From positions 4,613,501 to 4,677,500 of the forward strand of contig NC_092183.1 in NCBI RefSeq assembly GCF_043641665.1: 64,000 bases of DNA, written 5' to 3'. Position numbers and translations under genes: made by a program. Shown in pieces: positions 36,766 through 49,414 of this stretch. The DNA is from Enoplosus armatus. Taxonomy: Eukaryota > Chordata > Actinopteri > Centrarchiformes > Enoplosidae. Under the pieces are notes generated by a model. The model was given only the letters and a program-made list of their open reading frames with translations, did not search any database and was not told the DNA's origin. Positions within the stretch are counted from its first letter, which is position 1, and every line of letters begins with the position of its first letter.

Positions 36766-38879
36766 CCTATAAATATCCACAAAAAAGTAAGCTGCCAGGT
36801 TCAAGCAAGGAAGAGGCTCTTCCTCTAAGCATCACCCAACATTTGTATGGTACTTTATTGGCAATAAGGTAGATTAAAAACTGAGCCATAGCTGATTATA
36901 CAAACCTCCACACGTAGTGCTCCAGTGACAGTACCTCCAGCTCGCAGTATCCAGCAGTGATACATGATTAGAGAGTTGCACTCATTGAGAAGTCATAGAC
37001 ATAGAAAGTAGAAAGTCTTAAGTGGAAGAAAATAGACCACAGCATTTTCCTTTTTGCATATCCCAACACTCATGATACTCAGCATGTCTTGACTTGTGAA
37101 GACAGGCCAAAGTTTTGAAGAATTCCCTCATTTACTTGGCCGAAAGTAAGTTGAATCTGGCTCACAGTTGGTAACAGAAGAAGAGAAAAAAAAGACTCTA
37201 GGTCAGAAATGTGTGCTTCTGTGTCAAGCTGCTGCCCATTTACTTCCTGTTGACCTCTGGGTGGTGCCCTGCGAAGGTCAAGTTGCGGGCAACGCCCTTG
37301 TTCTTCCATGCCAGGGGATTGGACTGCCCATAAAACCACCAACCGCTAAGACGGAGAAACAGACCTAGTTATTATAAACACAATCATGCTTATTATCATG
37401 CCACTGCGATTCTCGTCCTGTCGTGTTCAAAGACTTACATTTGTTTTTATCAAAGTACCTCTTTGTGTGTCGTTCGCCGCTCTTTCCATTTCTCTTTTTG
37501 AACTTCCGCTGAGTGCAACTCTTTCAATTTCTTTCTCTCACCTTGTGCAAATCACCACCTGCTCAGGCGGTTGGTCGGGCGACCCAGCATGCAAAGCAGC
37601 CAGGCAGATTCCAGCTTCAGGATCCTTGATGGCGATGGTGGTGCATGGGTAGCCCCTCTCAGAGGTGACGAGGCATGACGGATGCGATAGTCATGTAAAG
37701 CACAGAGCGGTGAGAGAGAGAGAGGCGTCCCCAAACAAAGTAGAGCGAGGTTGAGTTTGTCACTCCGGTCCCTGATCCACGGGGGCGGTCCTGTGAGACA
37801 ACATGAAATTAAGCTGTCAAGCCGCTGCTGGCTGTACACAACTGTCAGGCTTGAAAGAGATAAACAATGTTTAGGTGGGAGAGTGCACGCATGTGGCCAG
37901 AATAGTGGTTTGTGAGGTTTTGTTGCTCAAAGGTCAGTCAAGACCAGTCAGTACTTTTCTGAAAGAGCTGTGACATGTTGTTTTTGGATGGAGTTCTGTA
38001 GAGCAATGCGACGTCTTTGCTTATTCTTTCACAACTCTCTCCATCTCATCTGGATTGTTCTGCAAGTTTTCTTCCTCCCTCTCTTGTAACCGGTTCACCT
38101 CTCTCTTCCCTTTCCCCCCTTTTGCACATTTTAATACTATTATGCATGAGCTGTGTTCCCTGGCCTCTCCGTGTACCTTGACATTTGCGTATGCATGAGG
38201 AGACCCACTCCAGTCAATGCCGAATGACATTCTCTCTCAGCTTTGCTGGTGCTCTCTGCAGCAGTCAGAGCCCATCAGCTGGAACACACTCCAGGGCAAG
38301 GGGGTAAATCAAATAGTCCGAGAACAGTAATGAAATACCATAGAGCCTCATGTTCTTCTTTGAATTCTATTAACTCTCAGACAAACAATTGTTTTCATTA
38401 TCAAAACTCAATTTAACTGGCAGAGAATGGAATTTTAAAGGAGGTTTTAAGGCCCCGGGGAGGAAGTGGCTGATGCTCGAAAACAGTACACAAAATATAA
38501 CTTTCTTCCTCACTGGCGTGAAATCACAATAGAGTGTTATCAGCTCTGGGCGTGTTGATAATAGGAAGTGCAGCTTTGCTATTCCCTAACACTGCTCATT
38601 GGCTGGTGTATTGTTTCTGCATTTCAAGGAGGACAGGAAAAAACGATTAGACTTTGAGGTTTGATTTGTTTTGGTACAAGTCCAAAACCATTCTGGCTTC
38701 CTGTCTCCGTATTTCTCTTTTTGAACATACTATTAATAAAGCTTTTGACATAGTATGATTAAGGTAAATTAGCTGTTATTCTTTCTTTGATTCAAACATG
38801 TAACATGTTCCAAACATCTCGCCAGTGATTGGTTGGGTGTTTTTGCAAAAATCTCCACAGACTGAGTTTCAAAGCAACC

Positions 38880-39965
38880 ATGTATTTTTGTGGTGTCACA
38901 TGCAATTCTGAGTTTTGAGAAGCGTAACCAAGAACATAACGGGAGGATATTGAATTGCTACTGTGTGAGACATGACCTGTCCGGCGAACCTAGTTCTTTT
39001 TATACTGCAGTTATGGTTGGGCCAGGGCCACTGAGGTCTGTGCTCTACTGCGGTAGAGTAATGGCAACCACTTTAAATAAATGGAGAGTAATTTCGCTGC
39101 TGAGCTCCGGGGTCTGGTTAGTGTCCAGCTGCAGCAGTTTGTGGCCAAAGAGGCGAATTGTCCCAGGAAACGCCCACCGACAGCACTGATTTGACAAGGC
39201 CAAGCAAGTGGACATGGCTAAGTGGACAGAGCAAACATTTGGACAAGTGAAGGGAGCAGACGTAGCTAAGTGGACAGCAAACAAAGGAACAAAGCCAGTA
39301 GCGGGCAGAGCTAAGAAGCCGTGACAGGGAAATGTGCAGTGGATCAGAGAGCGCAGAACGGAGGTTGGACAACATGTGTCAGTGTGGTCGTTTTGAAAGA
39401 ATATGGAAATAAACGTCCATTAACTCACGCTGCGATACCCCAGCGATAGTTAACTGAGTTTTAACAGTTCATGGACCCTACTTTTGAAATGCACAGGAAC
39501 ATCTCAGTCAGCCGTTTTCACAAACAACCATTGTCCCTCAAGCCGCGGAGCCAGTGATATCCCATTGCGATGCGAGGCCCTTTGAAAGAGACTTGAACTC
39601 AAAAGGGATGAAACCCAAGTCGCCAAGAGGCCCCGATTTAGTTGTCTGTCCTGCATCGAAGGTGAATACAGCTCCCCGAGGTGAATACAAAAAGGGTTGG
39701 GTCCGCAGCAGCCTACGTGGCACCAGCCCACGACCAACGCCAACCGAGGGGTGGTCACGCTCGGCCGATGCCATGAAACAGAATCTGCTGGCCCTCAATG
39801 GATCCTCCGTAATGGATCCCCTTCTCGGGGAGGCCGGTGAGATGCCCCCTGTCTTTTACCAGAGCCATCTGGTTCCCAGTACTGCTGCTCTTCCCACAGC
39901 CGCACAAACCACAGTGAAAAAGGATCGCTTTCACAATCAAGATCAGGAACTGGAGACGACTGGTT
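38880..39965. other. GC-rich island, possible retroelement remnant
   Basis: This block of about 1.1 kb is richer in G+C and CpG than its surroundings. It includes short internal duplications around 'gctaagtggaca' (39218-39272) and a segment 'ggaaataaacgtccattaac' that holds an AATAAA. Frames of 79-137 codons are open on both strands (for example + 39554-39967). I recognise no gag, protease or reverse transcriptase motif, so the class is uncertain; an LTR fragment is one possibility. It does not look like a kremen1 exon. Confidence 0.35.
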
Positions 39966-40865
39966 AAAAGGGGTCTGAATGTGGAGCGCTGTGGTCCCCT
40001 CTGCAGCAGCCTATTGTGTTGTTGTTATTGTGTCCTTGGAAGTGCACTCTGCTGCGGTGCATCTGACAACCTTTTGTGATTTGATACAGTGGAAATGTGT
40101 GCTCTGTTCCTGCTCTGACCAGGTCACTCAGGCAAGATAATTAAAAAAGGAAGATTTAAACACGTTAGGAAATAACACAAGTACAATCCGCAAAATGAGA
40201 TGAATGTGCACTGTTGATAACGATCGCGGATTGTTGGAAAGCCAACAACCGGCATAAGACGATTCAGTGTAGCGAGAGATTAAGGCAAAATGTCTTGACA
40301 CAAAGGAGATTTTCTCCACATGGATTTAAAGTGTAAAAAAAAAAAATCACCAACATGCCAAATAAGGGAAGTGAGGCAACAGGGAGGATAGACAAAACAA
40401 ATGTGTTTGATGTGTTTGCCACTCTCTCCAAACGAGCACGCCGGAGATTCATTGGATGCAGATGGGAGCGTGTTTGTGCTCCACACATTTGGTCTGTTCA
40501 AGCAAGCAAGCAGTAAACGTTGATTAAGCCTCAGTATTCAGTATACATCTATTACCGTTCTTTCGATGTCTGGCCCAGATGTCCGAGAGGGGTGAATGAA
40601 ATCCACTGTTGGTCTGCTTTAGTTACATTTAATAACAACACATGGCTCTAAGCCTCGCTCAGACATTTGATCAACTTAAGCCCAATTTCCAGTAACCACG
40701 TTGTTCCGTTTCTGAAAAGGAGCTTCAAAGCTGCCCATAAAGCTCAGGATTCCCCGGCTGACGTGACACTTGGCCTTGGCGGTCGGATTCTGGAGAATAT
40801 CCAGACAGATTGAGTACATAAACATATAAACATTAAGGTGTAAAAATCACGGTACACCTTAAAAT

Positions 40866-40970
40866 GAATCAGCAACTATTTTAATAGTCAACTAATTTCT
40901 TCTCCAATATGAGGATTTTCTGCTCTCTTGTTTTATATCAATGTAAACTGAGGATGTCTTGGAATGAATG
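40866..40970 (+). repeat. Family A fragment
   Basis: A short fragment, 'aatatgaggattttctgctc' followed by 'ttatatcaatgtaaactgaggatgtc', corresponds to the middle of family A. Confidence 0.65.
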
Positions 40971-41610
40971 AATGACAAAGTTGTGCGAATGAGATAAAAA
41001 CAGGAGGAGCTTATAAACTCTATCACCTGAAGGAGCCAAGTGGAACACGTTTTGATGGGTAGAAGAATCGACATAAACAACAAAAATCGCCTGTCTCACC
41101 AATCAGAACGATCAACTGGGGCTGAAACAGAGAGGAGCCCCTCCTCCCAGATGAAATGCCACTGATTTTCTCATTCTCCAAATTTCATTTTGGTGTCATG
41201 TATGACTGCTGGCAGGAAATCTCCACAACAGGAAATAACTAATCAAAACTGTAGAGCAAAATATAAAACTCTCTTCCAAACAGCAGCAAAGGAATGCTCC
41301 GTAAGGAGAAAGCTGGATAGTGTTTGAAAGTTCCTCTAAAGAGCAACACCTGCACCCTCATCAGCTACTAAAGCGAAGAATTGCACATAATGTTCATATT
41401 CTCAAAACCGGACAAACTGCCATCTGCTTTGATTATCACATCGTTTAAATCTCGCCTCAAGTCTTGTTATGATTCACTCTAAAAGGGACGAGGCGTCATT
41501 CTGTTTTAATAATGATGTCTGTTAAGAATAAACAGGAAAAAGAGGCCAAGCTTTTGATCTGGTGCAGCAGTGTGTTTTTTTGTTTTTTTGCATTAGCAGG
41601 GCAGGTCTCA

Positions 41611-41648
41611 CCCCCCCCCCCCAACCCCCACCCGCCCTCCCCTCCCCT
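41611..41648 (-). other. C-rich tract with predicted G-quadruplex on the minus strand
   Basis: A C12 run is followed by C tracts of 5, 3, 3, 4 and 4 separated by one- or two-base spacers. On the minus strand this gives six G tracts of three or more with very short loops, which meets the usual G-quadruplex pattern. Confidence 0.7.
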
Positions 41649-41746
41649 CGACCCGAGACCTTTATTTATCCAAGTCAGACCTCATCTTCCCTGGACCCTG
41701 TAATCACACAGGACCTCTGAGAGAGACAGAAGAGACAGAGGAGGTG

Positions 41747-41747
<1 letters not shown>

Positions 41748-41780
<33 letters not shown>
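41748..41780. repeat. (TG)n microsatellite
   Basis: This is a GT run in kremen1 intron 1, about 100 bp after the C-rich tract. Confidence 0.95.
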
Positions 41781-41783
<3 letters not shown>

Positions 41784-44700
41784 TGTGGGGGGAGTTCTGT
41801 AATGGTTGCACACAATCCCCTGCAACAGCACTGACAGAGCTTCAGTCCAAACCAAACCACATATAATTTACATTCCTCAGATACCAGCTAACCTGAGCAC
41901 AAACAGGACGAACGAAAACAGGTGTGTTCAGCGACAACCCTTTCACGGTTCACCTCTCTTTGAGGTGCTATCTGGCTTTCATGTTGTTGCTTAAAGTGGC
42001 TTAATGTACAAGGCGAAGGGCCTACATATGGATCTGAGTGTGGCTCGCTGAGCATGGATCAAACTATTATCACTGGAGCAACATGAAACGTTGAAATCAT
42101 CCTGCGAGAGAGCGGACGGGAGGCGAGCCGAAGCCACGCGGGCCGCACACAGCTTATATAATGTTATCGCAAATAGATGAATGCCTTTGAGACGCCGGCC
42201 CAGTGTGAGGAGAGGAGTTGGGTAATTGACAGACGTGTGCACTGAAACCCACACATGTAAGCTCACACACACACACTCAGTGGGTGATAGCTACGGTACT
42301 GTGATGAGTGGGTGAAAATGGCATCACCACAATGACACTGACCCTACCACCGCAGGAACAAAAGGAGCCTGTGTGCATATTTCAGTGTGTGTGTCCTCCC
42401 TTCCCTTCATCATCGGATTCATTTTAAAATACTGCGGCTGGTCTACTGATGAAAATTGCTCCCTTTCATTCTTACTGTAAGTGCATCTGGGGGGGGTATA
42501 GGCATGAGGAGGAGAAGGAGAGGAGCTGGAATGATGTGGGTAGAGGTGCAGATTGAAGCGTGTTTTGTCACTGCATATGTTTATCAGGGCATCTGACAGT
42601 GCAAGTCGACTGAGAGATCATTTTACATCCATTTATTGGCAAAACAAAAAAGAAGAGAGCAAGCTTAAAACACCCCCATGTGAGGCACGCAAGGCCATTA
42701 GCGACAGTGAGCCATCATGGCTTGTATCAAAAGCCATAGATCCTCTATCAAAGGCTGCATGCGATAGGGAACCCATATGGGGTTGTTATTTTCTTCACAG
42801 AGGACATGCACAAGACATATTTTCTCTTTCTTAAGCCCTGCGTCGGTTGTTTGTTTGCTGGTAAAAGGCCCCAGCACGCAGCTGCGCCACAGAGCTCCTC
42901 TGGAATGAGATTTATACCTTCAAACTCAGACCCCCTGGCGTTGGAGACGCTAACTCGGTGTTTGCTGTTAATTTTACAAGCCTGGTTTTTGTCTGCCTTG
43001 TCTATAACGTGGGGAAATGTGAAATAAACCCAGCGTTCACTTCATTGGTGCTATGCACAAGAAGGAGACAATTAGAGCCTGGGTTAACAATCTGCAGGAT
43101 CATAAAAACAGTCTTTGTCCCACCCTGACTCACTGTGTTTTCCTCTCTTCTACCTTTTTTTTTGGTACATCATTTTGGTTCCTCTGCCATCACTCTGTCT
43201 TTCACAATCCTTCCTTCAGTCTCAATGCTCTGCTCTAATTTGCAGTTTGGTTTAATTTAGGATGGATCGATCCCAGACACACTAATTGTGCACCTTTAGA
43301 AAGCTCTGAACCGAACACCCTCAGCCCATCTATGCTCTACCCTCACTTATAGTCCCTGCTTTCTCCTGGCTGCACACGTTTTGTTTACTCTGGTGTCAGA
43401 GTTGTTTTAGAGCAGGTTCAGTGGCATGTGTTGAGTATGCGGGAGATTTCCCTTCTATTTGTTTAACCCTGTAACCCCAGTCTTCTTATTGTATGGAGAG
43501 GGGTGTGATTGTGTGGATGTGTGTTAGTGTGTGAGAAACTATGGAAAACAAAGACAGCATTAGAGGTGAAGAAGCTTTTAATCATGTTTGGAAATATGGC
43601 CTCTTTTTTGGCAGCTGTTGATTATGACCTGAGGAAACAGTAAGGAGGTGCCAGAGGGAGGTAATTGAACGCGACACCTCATCCGCCCTCATGTCAGGTT
43701 GGCTGGCGGGTCTCTGATGTCGACATTTTGCCAGCAGTCTTTTTCCCCAGGGCCTCAGCAAGTCCCTGAATGTCCTTTACGTCATTGTCAGAGTCTGCAG
43801 CCCATCAGTCACCCCTTGAACGCTTGCCAAGCAAAACTCAAAATCGTCCCACCTTGTTCCATCCTTGTCCACTCACGGAGTCAAAACTACCCTTGGTCCA
43901 TCTGTGCTTTTGTCAGATATCACCCTGGCCACTATGGGAAATCCTGCAAAGGTGGATGTTTTATCTGCTTCGTTATGTTTTGCTGATTGATTTTTCAAAA
44001 GCGCTCGACGTTACTTTACACTTAAATTAAGGGCCAGAGAGCGGCTTGTGGCAGAAAACCTTTTATGCTTTCCATTTTTGCGACAAGCAACTTCAAACAC
44101 AGGGTTTTTTTGGCAGCGCGTTTAGCCCACCGCTGGCTCCAGCAGATTAGGCTCTTTCCATTACTGAGCTAAATAATAGGGGCCACACTAGAAAGAGATG
44201 GGGCCATGTTTTATAGGTGCTACCCAGTAACTTTGGCAGGGAGTCCTGTGGGTCTGTGGCTACTGTGGTAGTGAACTCGGGAGGTGGTGCAGCGGAGGGT
44301 TTTTTGCAGGAAGAATGGTGGTGATGGAGGCTATTTTGGGACTGAATGAGGTTTATGGCCTGGTTATCTGGGGCTACAACCTACGACAAAAGCATGAAAT
44401 GAAAAGAAGGTCTGTAAAATCCCATTGAGAAGTCATTGTCTGCAGATTTAAACTAGTTAGAGGCATCTGTTCTCATCACTTGGGAGGGGCTTTTTTTTTT
44501 GCACTTTCATTGACCCTCTTGCATGAGGGCACTTTTGAAAAACCTCTTACAGGAGAGGAGAGATCAGAGAAGCAGGGAGGGTAGGTGTGGTCCATTAACT
44601 GCAGAGCCCCCCCCCGCCCCCCAGCTCTGCAAAATCGCTGACTTCTCCTCAGCAACATCCAACTTTATTAAAAGAGCCTCACTGAATCTGTGGCTATCTG

Positions 44701-45365
44701 TGAAACCTGGATAATAAATGTGAAGCAATCTTACTGCGAAACTCTGAAGTCTGATGTGGTTTTGATGTGGAAATGGGTGCTGTTGGGGAGAAGGGGAACC
44801 AGATTTGTGTTGAAACCAGCTGTGTGCCCCCTGCATCTGGCCTGGTTTGGCCTTTTCCCTGGCCTCTGTTCTTACTACACTTATGGCTACCACGACGCAG
44901 ATGAGGGGAAACATGTTGAGGCAAATCGCGTATTAATATTCTCTCTAATCCTTTCTGTCACCTTCGGAAGGTCTCTGAAACCTTGTATGCACTCAGTGTG
45001 CAGCCTGCAGGTTTTGGTGGTGTCAGTGCCTCTGCAAATTAGCTTTTTTTGTGCATAACACTGTACATGCATGTTTCTATCGTAGACTCATTCTGTGTAA
45101 TGTTATTATAGTGGAAATATTGCTCATGCACTAAGCTGGTTTCGCTGTCCTCAGAGCTCGAAGCATATAATAAAGATGGAAGGAAGCTCTTTATGTCAGC
45201 CCTCTGTGAGGAAGCAGTCGTCTGTAATTATCGCTGCTTTTCATCCCTCGTAGCAAACACAACAAATAAGTGCTCTTGTGTGACCTGGCAACCCGTTACA
45301 GAGAAACCATTTGTTTGTAAGCTTGTTTGTTTTTGTTCTTGAGATCACATGACCAAAGCCCCATA

Positions 45366-45367
<2 letters not shown>

Positions 45368-45426
<59 letters not shown>
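45368..45426. repeat. (CT)n microsatellite, about 29 units
   Basis: This is an uninterrupted polypyrimidine TC run of about 59 bp. It is a mirror repeat of the kind able to adopt triplex (H-DNA) structure. Another pyrimidine-rich stretch follows at 45549-45575. Confidence 0.95.
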
Positions 45427-45428
<2 letters not shown>

Positions 45429-47938
45429 CTCCTTCTTTTCTCGGAGCATCAAGTGCATTTGAAGTTGCAATGTGGAAGTCATTAGCCACAAATCCCAACA
45501 AATATAATAACAGGGCGATTAGCTCTCTCTCAGTGATCCTCTGCTGTTTTTCTTTTTTTTTTCTCTCTCTCTCTTGTTGCCGGGGTGGTGCAGTATTCTG
45601 TGAGCGCAGGGTTTGGTCAAGGGCGAGTCTTCCTCTTCCCTTTCCCGGACTTTTTCTATTTGTAGATCTGCATGTATTTTATAGGAGGCTTTTTTCCCCC
45701 CCTTCTCGCCGTCTTTCATGCGGTGGTGGTTCTGTTTCCCATCACGGCCTATGATGAAACCACAAGAAAGCCCAGTCCCATGTGACGAGAGCGCAACAGT
45801 TGCTTGGTGACAAGGCAAGGGGTGTGAGATGGGGGCTGGGCGTGTTCGGAGGGGAGTTGGCCTGAAGTGGTGACGGTCCAATCAGCAGATGAGCTCTTCA
45901 TTTCGTCCAGGACAAGGATAAAATGCTCATATCCACACCGCTCCAACGTAAAATTGGCCTTCTCTCTTTAGCTTTGATAGATGTGTGGCCGTCCGCAGGG
46001 CTCTTAAATGGACCATTCATCTTTACGATGGCCTCACTTATCTCTGAGTCCTTGCAGATCTACTACTTCCCATTCCCACCGCAAGCAAATGGTGCCTTGA
46101 AACCACATGGAACCCCCCCCACACACCACCATCTCCCTCCCGGTGGCAAAACGCTGCCATATTTACCATCTCGTCCTGGAAAGCTAACTTGGCCACAGCA
46201 GGGCGGAATGATTGCCAGCAGCGGCTCGTTCCAAGCGGACCATATGCAGACGAGCTCTCCTTCATCCCGAAACTCCAGAGTAAAGTTTCCTGAAGGAGGA
46301 GAGGAGACATTTACAAAGTCATTTGGCTCTTTCTTTTTGATACAGTGCATTGAGCAGCGCTGCATGCAGCCAAGTTCAGTCATTTTAATACCCGCTCTTT
46401 TCGAGGAGAAGATATTTGAAGGACGTGAGCTCATTTGGGATGCAGTCGGCTGCCCTGTCCCTGCCTGATGTTATCCTCTGTGACTGGGGCAGTAACAGTG
46501 GTGATTGCTTTTGGGGAGCAGTGACTCATGATTGTGCTTGTGCCGCTGCCAAACTCTCAATAGCAGTGTTTCCTTCTCTTCCGTTGCAGCGGCTGCCGGC
46601 AGTCAGAAAAATGGAAATGCAATAAAAATTCATCATTTGATTCCTGTCTTCCCAAAGTATATATCAAATTATACAACGCATATCATATCATATAAACCAA
46701 TGTTGGGATCAGAACACCCCCTTATCTCCTCTACACATTAAACGCTGCTCCGTGGTGATTATCTGCATCCTTTGCACATGCAATAATTGAGACCTTCCAA
46801 ATGTGCGTTACTTAACAGGCCTCGCCTGTCCTCTGGGTGTCAGCCTGGCGATAACTTTCCTCCACCCCTCTCATCGCTCCCTCGTGTGAGGGTAGCAAGA
46901 GCATGACCCCTGTTGTAACACCATTAAGCTGTTTTTCTAATTTTATGGAGTCGTGTTCTGCCTCAGTCACTCTCGAGTGGATTTACGATCCGGTGGTTGA
47001 TATCCTCGCATGCCGAGGCAATATTCATTTGCTAAGAGAGAGGGGAACCATTTACAGACAATAGAGTGGCATCATAATTGCAGGAACCTGACACCCCGGA
47101 GCTCCTTGCTGCTGTTGAGCTCCTGTCAGCCAGACGACGGATGGCTGATAAGCCTGACTGAACAACACAGTCGAAACAACTTTAATTAAAAGCAACTTTG
47201 GCTGACACACTGAGAACAGCCTGATTTACTCTAAAATTAAGTGTTAGCAATACTTTTGTGGGAGATTCAAGAGGCTGGAATGCGTGTTTGCGTGCAAGCT
47301 AACTGCTGTAAATATTGCAACGTATGGTAGAAAGTATGGGAAACTGATTATTAAACAGATGAAACTTTCGCCCCACAATTCTACATTTATTCACTTTCTA
47401 AGCATCTTCTAATATAATCGACATACATTTATGATTTATGATTTAAAATTAAACGTTTTTATGTCTTTCGATTTTCATTGTTGATGCTTCCTGGCTCCTC
47501 TAGACTGGTGAAACAGTAGAGGAGCCAGGTAGCTGCATGAACCTGGCAGACTACAGACTACAGGAGTTGCATTACGAGGCTGTGAGGCCAAGCGATCCCC
47601 AAAGAAATGTTTGTCTGTATACGAGTTGAAAGGGGATGACAGAAAAGGCAACAGCAGCAGAGGAGAAAAGAGTAGAGGATGGTTAGAGAGGAGAGCCGAC
47701 GATAAGATGCAAGAGAGGGAGAGGAAGTTGGGAAACCGTGGACTCGAAAGAGAATGAGAGAGAGGCTTGGAGCACAGCTGGCTCACCAAGGGGTATAATG
47801 ACTGTCATATTGCAATGCATTAGCTCATACTCAGCCCAGACAGCTTGACTTGATGAAAGGGGCCGGTCATTGGCTAACCGCGTACATAGCAACAAAACCC
47901 CATGGAGACGAGCCAAACAAGCGAGTATTGTTTTTTTC

Positions 47939-47959
47939 TAATTAATGCTTGATTGACAG
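47939..47959 (+). promoter_or_regulatory. Homeodomain core plus PBX/MEIS-type composite site
   Basis: The sequence contains TAATTAAT (a homeodomain core doublet) followed three bases later by TGATTGACAG, an exact match to the known PBX-MEIS/PREP composite site. It lies in a repeat-poor part of kremen1 intron 1, about 970 bp before exon 2. A 10-bp match is expected by chance about once per 500 kb on both strands, so function is only suggested. Confidence 0.35.
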
Positions 47960-48928
47960 GCATGATGTGAAATTGTTGTTATACTTCCTTGTGCTCTGGC
48001 TTGACATTTTGACAAGCAGATAAGTTAACACTGGAAAGTGTTATTTGTACATGTTTTAATGGAAAATGCCTATAATGTATATCAGACCAACTTGTTTCCA
48101 ACTTGTTGCCCTTGTGGCATCGTTTGCAAGTTAACGTGATGTATAGACAGTGAAAAGCCTGGTTTTATCCCCGCTGGTTACACTGAAGGGTATCTTGCGC
48201 TGTCAACAGTCGTAGCAATTATGAGCACCTGCAGTATGAGTAATCATAACAGTCACATAATAAATTAATATTTTCCACCGTAATGCAATCAAAAGAGGAA
48301 TCCAGTTGTAGCTGTTAAAACTCTCTTGACGGGAGCCCCCCCGGGGCCCAGAGCGATGAGCGGTGATGGCTCATCATGCTCCCATCAGCCATTGTTTATT
48401 TGAATTCCCTCTTTCAGGGAAGAAAAGCCTTCCTCCAACCATTGTTTTGCCTTGGGAACCCAGCTCTCTCTCTTTCTCACTCCCTCACTCTGACTTGGCC
48501 ATATGGTTGTCATACACTTCCTGGAAATTCAAGCCATGTTTGCTTTTGTTGTATATCTGTGGGGTATTTTTTTTTCTCCTGTGCTTCTGCGTTGACATTA
48601 ATTGAAACAATACTTTGATTGATCTTACTTTAACACGTTTGGCCGGAGCTGAAATGAATTGAGCCCGGGCAAAGAATACAATTATTCCAAACGTATCGTC
48701 TGTGATCATTCCAAACACATTAAAACATTTTAATAGCACGAGAGTGTTTCACTGAATCCAGATTTTCAATAAAGAAGGTCACATATGTGGCTGCCTTTTA
48801 CATGCCTGTTTAAAAGTTATCGCCAAGCTTTTGATTCTTAAAAATCTTGATCTTAATGGACGTCTAATCGCTCATTGCAGACACCAGTAAATTCTCTCAC
48901 TTTCTCCATCTGATTTCTCTCTTTTCAG

Positions 48929-49091
48929 AGTGTTACACTGCCAACGGAGAGGACTACAGGGGCTTCCAGAACCAGACCAGCCTGCATGGTGGTAAACCCT
49001 GCCTCTTCTGGAATGAGACCTTTCAGCACCCTTACAACACCCTCAAATACCCCAATGGAGAGGGTGGTTTGGGCAGACACAACTACTGCAG
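48929..49091 (+). CDS. kremen1: kremen1 exon 2: N-terminal two-thirds of the kringle domain
   Basis: This 163-bp exon has a ctcttttcag acceptor and a gtgaat donor. It encodes ECYTANGEDYRGFQN, then LHGGKPCLFWNETF, HPYNTLKYPNGEGGLG and RHNYC. This is the start of the KREMEN kringle, and the block from GGKPCLFW to NGEGGLG is nearly invariant in vertebrate KREMEN proteins. Three of the six kringle cysteines are here (ECY, KPC, NYC). N-glycosylation sites are NQT and NET. In KREMEN1 the kringle, WSC and CUB domains together bind Dickkopf and LRP6 outside the cell. Introns are phase 1 before and phase 2 after. KREMEN2 is the alternative, but the sequence looks closer to KREMEN1. Confidence 0.95.
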
Positions 49092-49414
49092 GTGAATCCC
49101 TTTTCTTGATCTGGACGTTTACTGATAGTGTAACCCACGCAAAGGGTTAACTCGTTTAAAATGATGATACAAGAAGTTAACAGTATAGGATGAATTCACT
49201 GTCTCTAGGTGAAAGGTTAAATCAAGGCCAGATTGACTTTTTATGGCCATTTTAAATCACCTAAATAAGTTATGTGGCATCAAAATGGCATGGCATATGG
49301 CATCAAATATAATGCAAATAATTAACCTTAAAAGAGGCTCCCAATCTTTTCTGTTTGTGACCCCTTAATGTAAAGTGGTGCCAACGTTTTGGAGGTCTCT
49401 GAGACATCTTGGAA

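Larger units (their letters stand above)
28927..48928 (+). other. kremen1: kremen1 intron 1, 20 kb
   Basis: This phase-1 intron runs from gtaagt to a ctcttttcag acceptor. It holds family A copies, one complete foldback element (31889-32308), the second copy of repeat B, a GC-rich retroelement-like island (38.9-39.97 kb), several microsatellites and a repeat-poor block at about 45.9-48.8 kb. Open frames of up to 183 codons occur on both strands without recognisable domains. I call no nested gene. Large first introns of developmental regulators often carry enhancers, but that is inference here. Confidence 0.7.

Noticed and set aside
42725..42754. TCF/LEF-like motifs (ATCAAAAG, ATCAAAGG) in kremen1 intron 1, suggestive of Wnt feedback.
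   Set aside because: Seven- to eight-base matches occur many times by chance in 64 kb. There is no clustering beyond this pair and no conservation data.
45241..45501. A minus-strand frame with a long Arg-Glu repeat.
   Set aside because: This is the (CT)n tract read on the other strand, not a coiled-coil or RE-rich protein.
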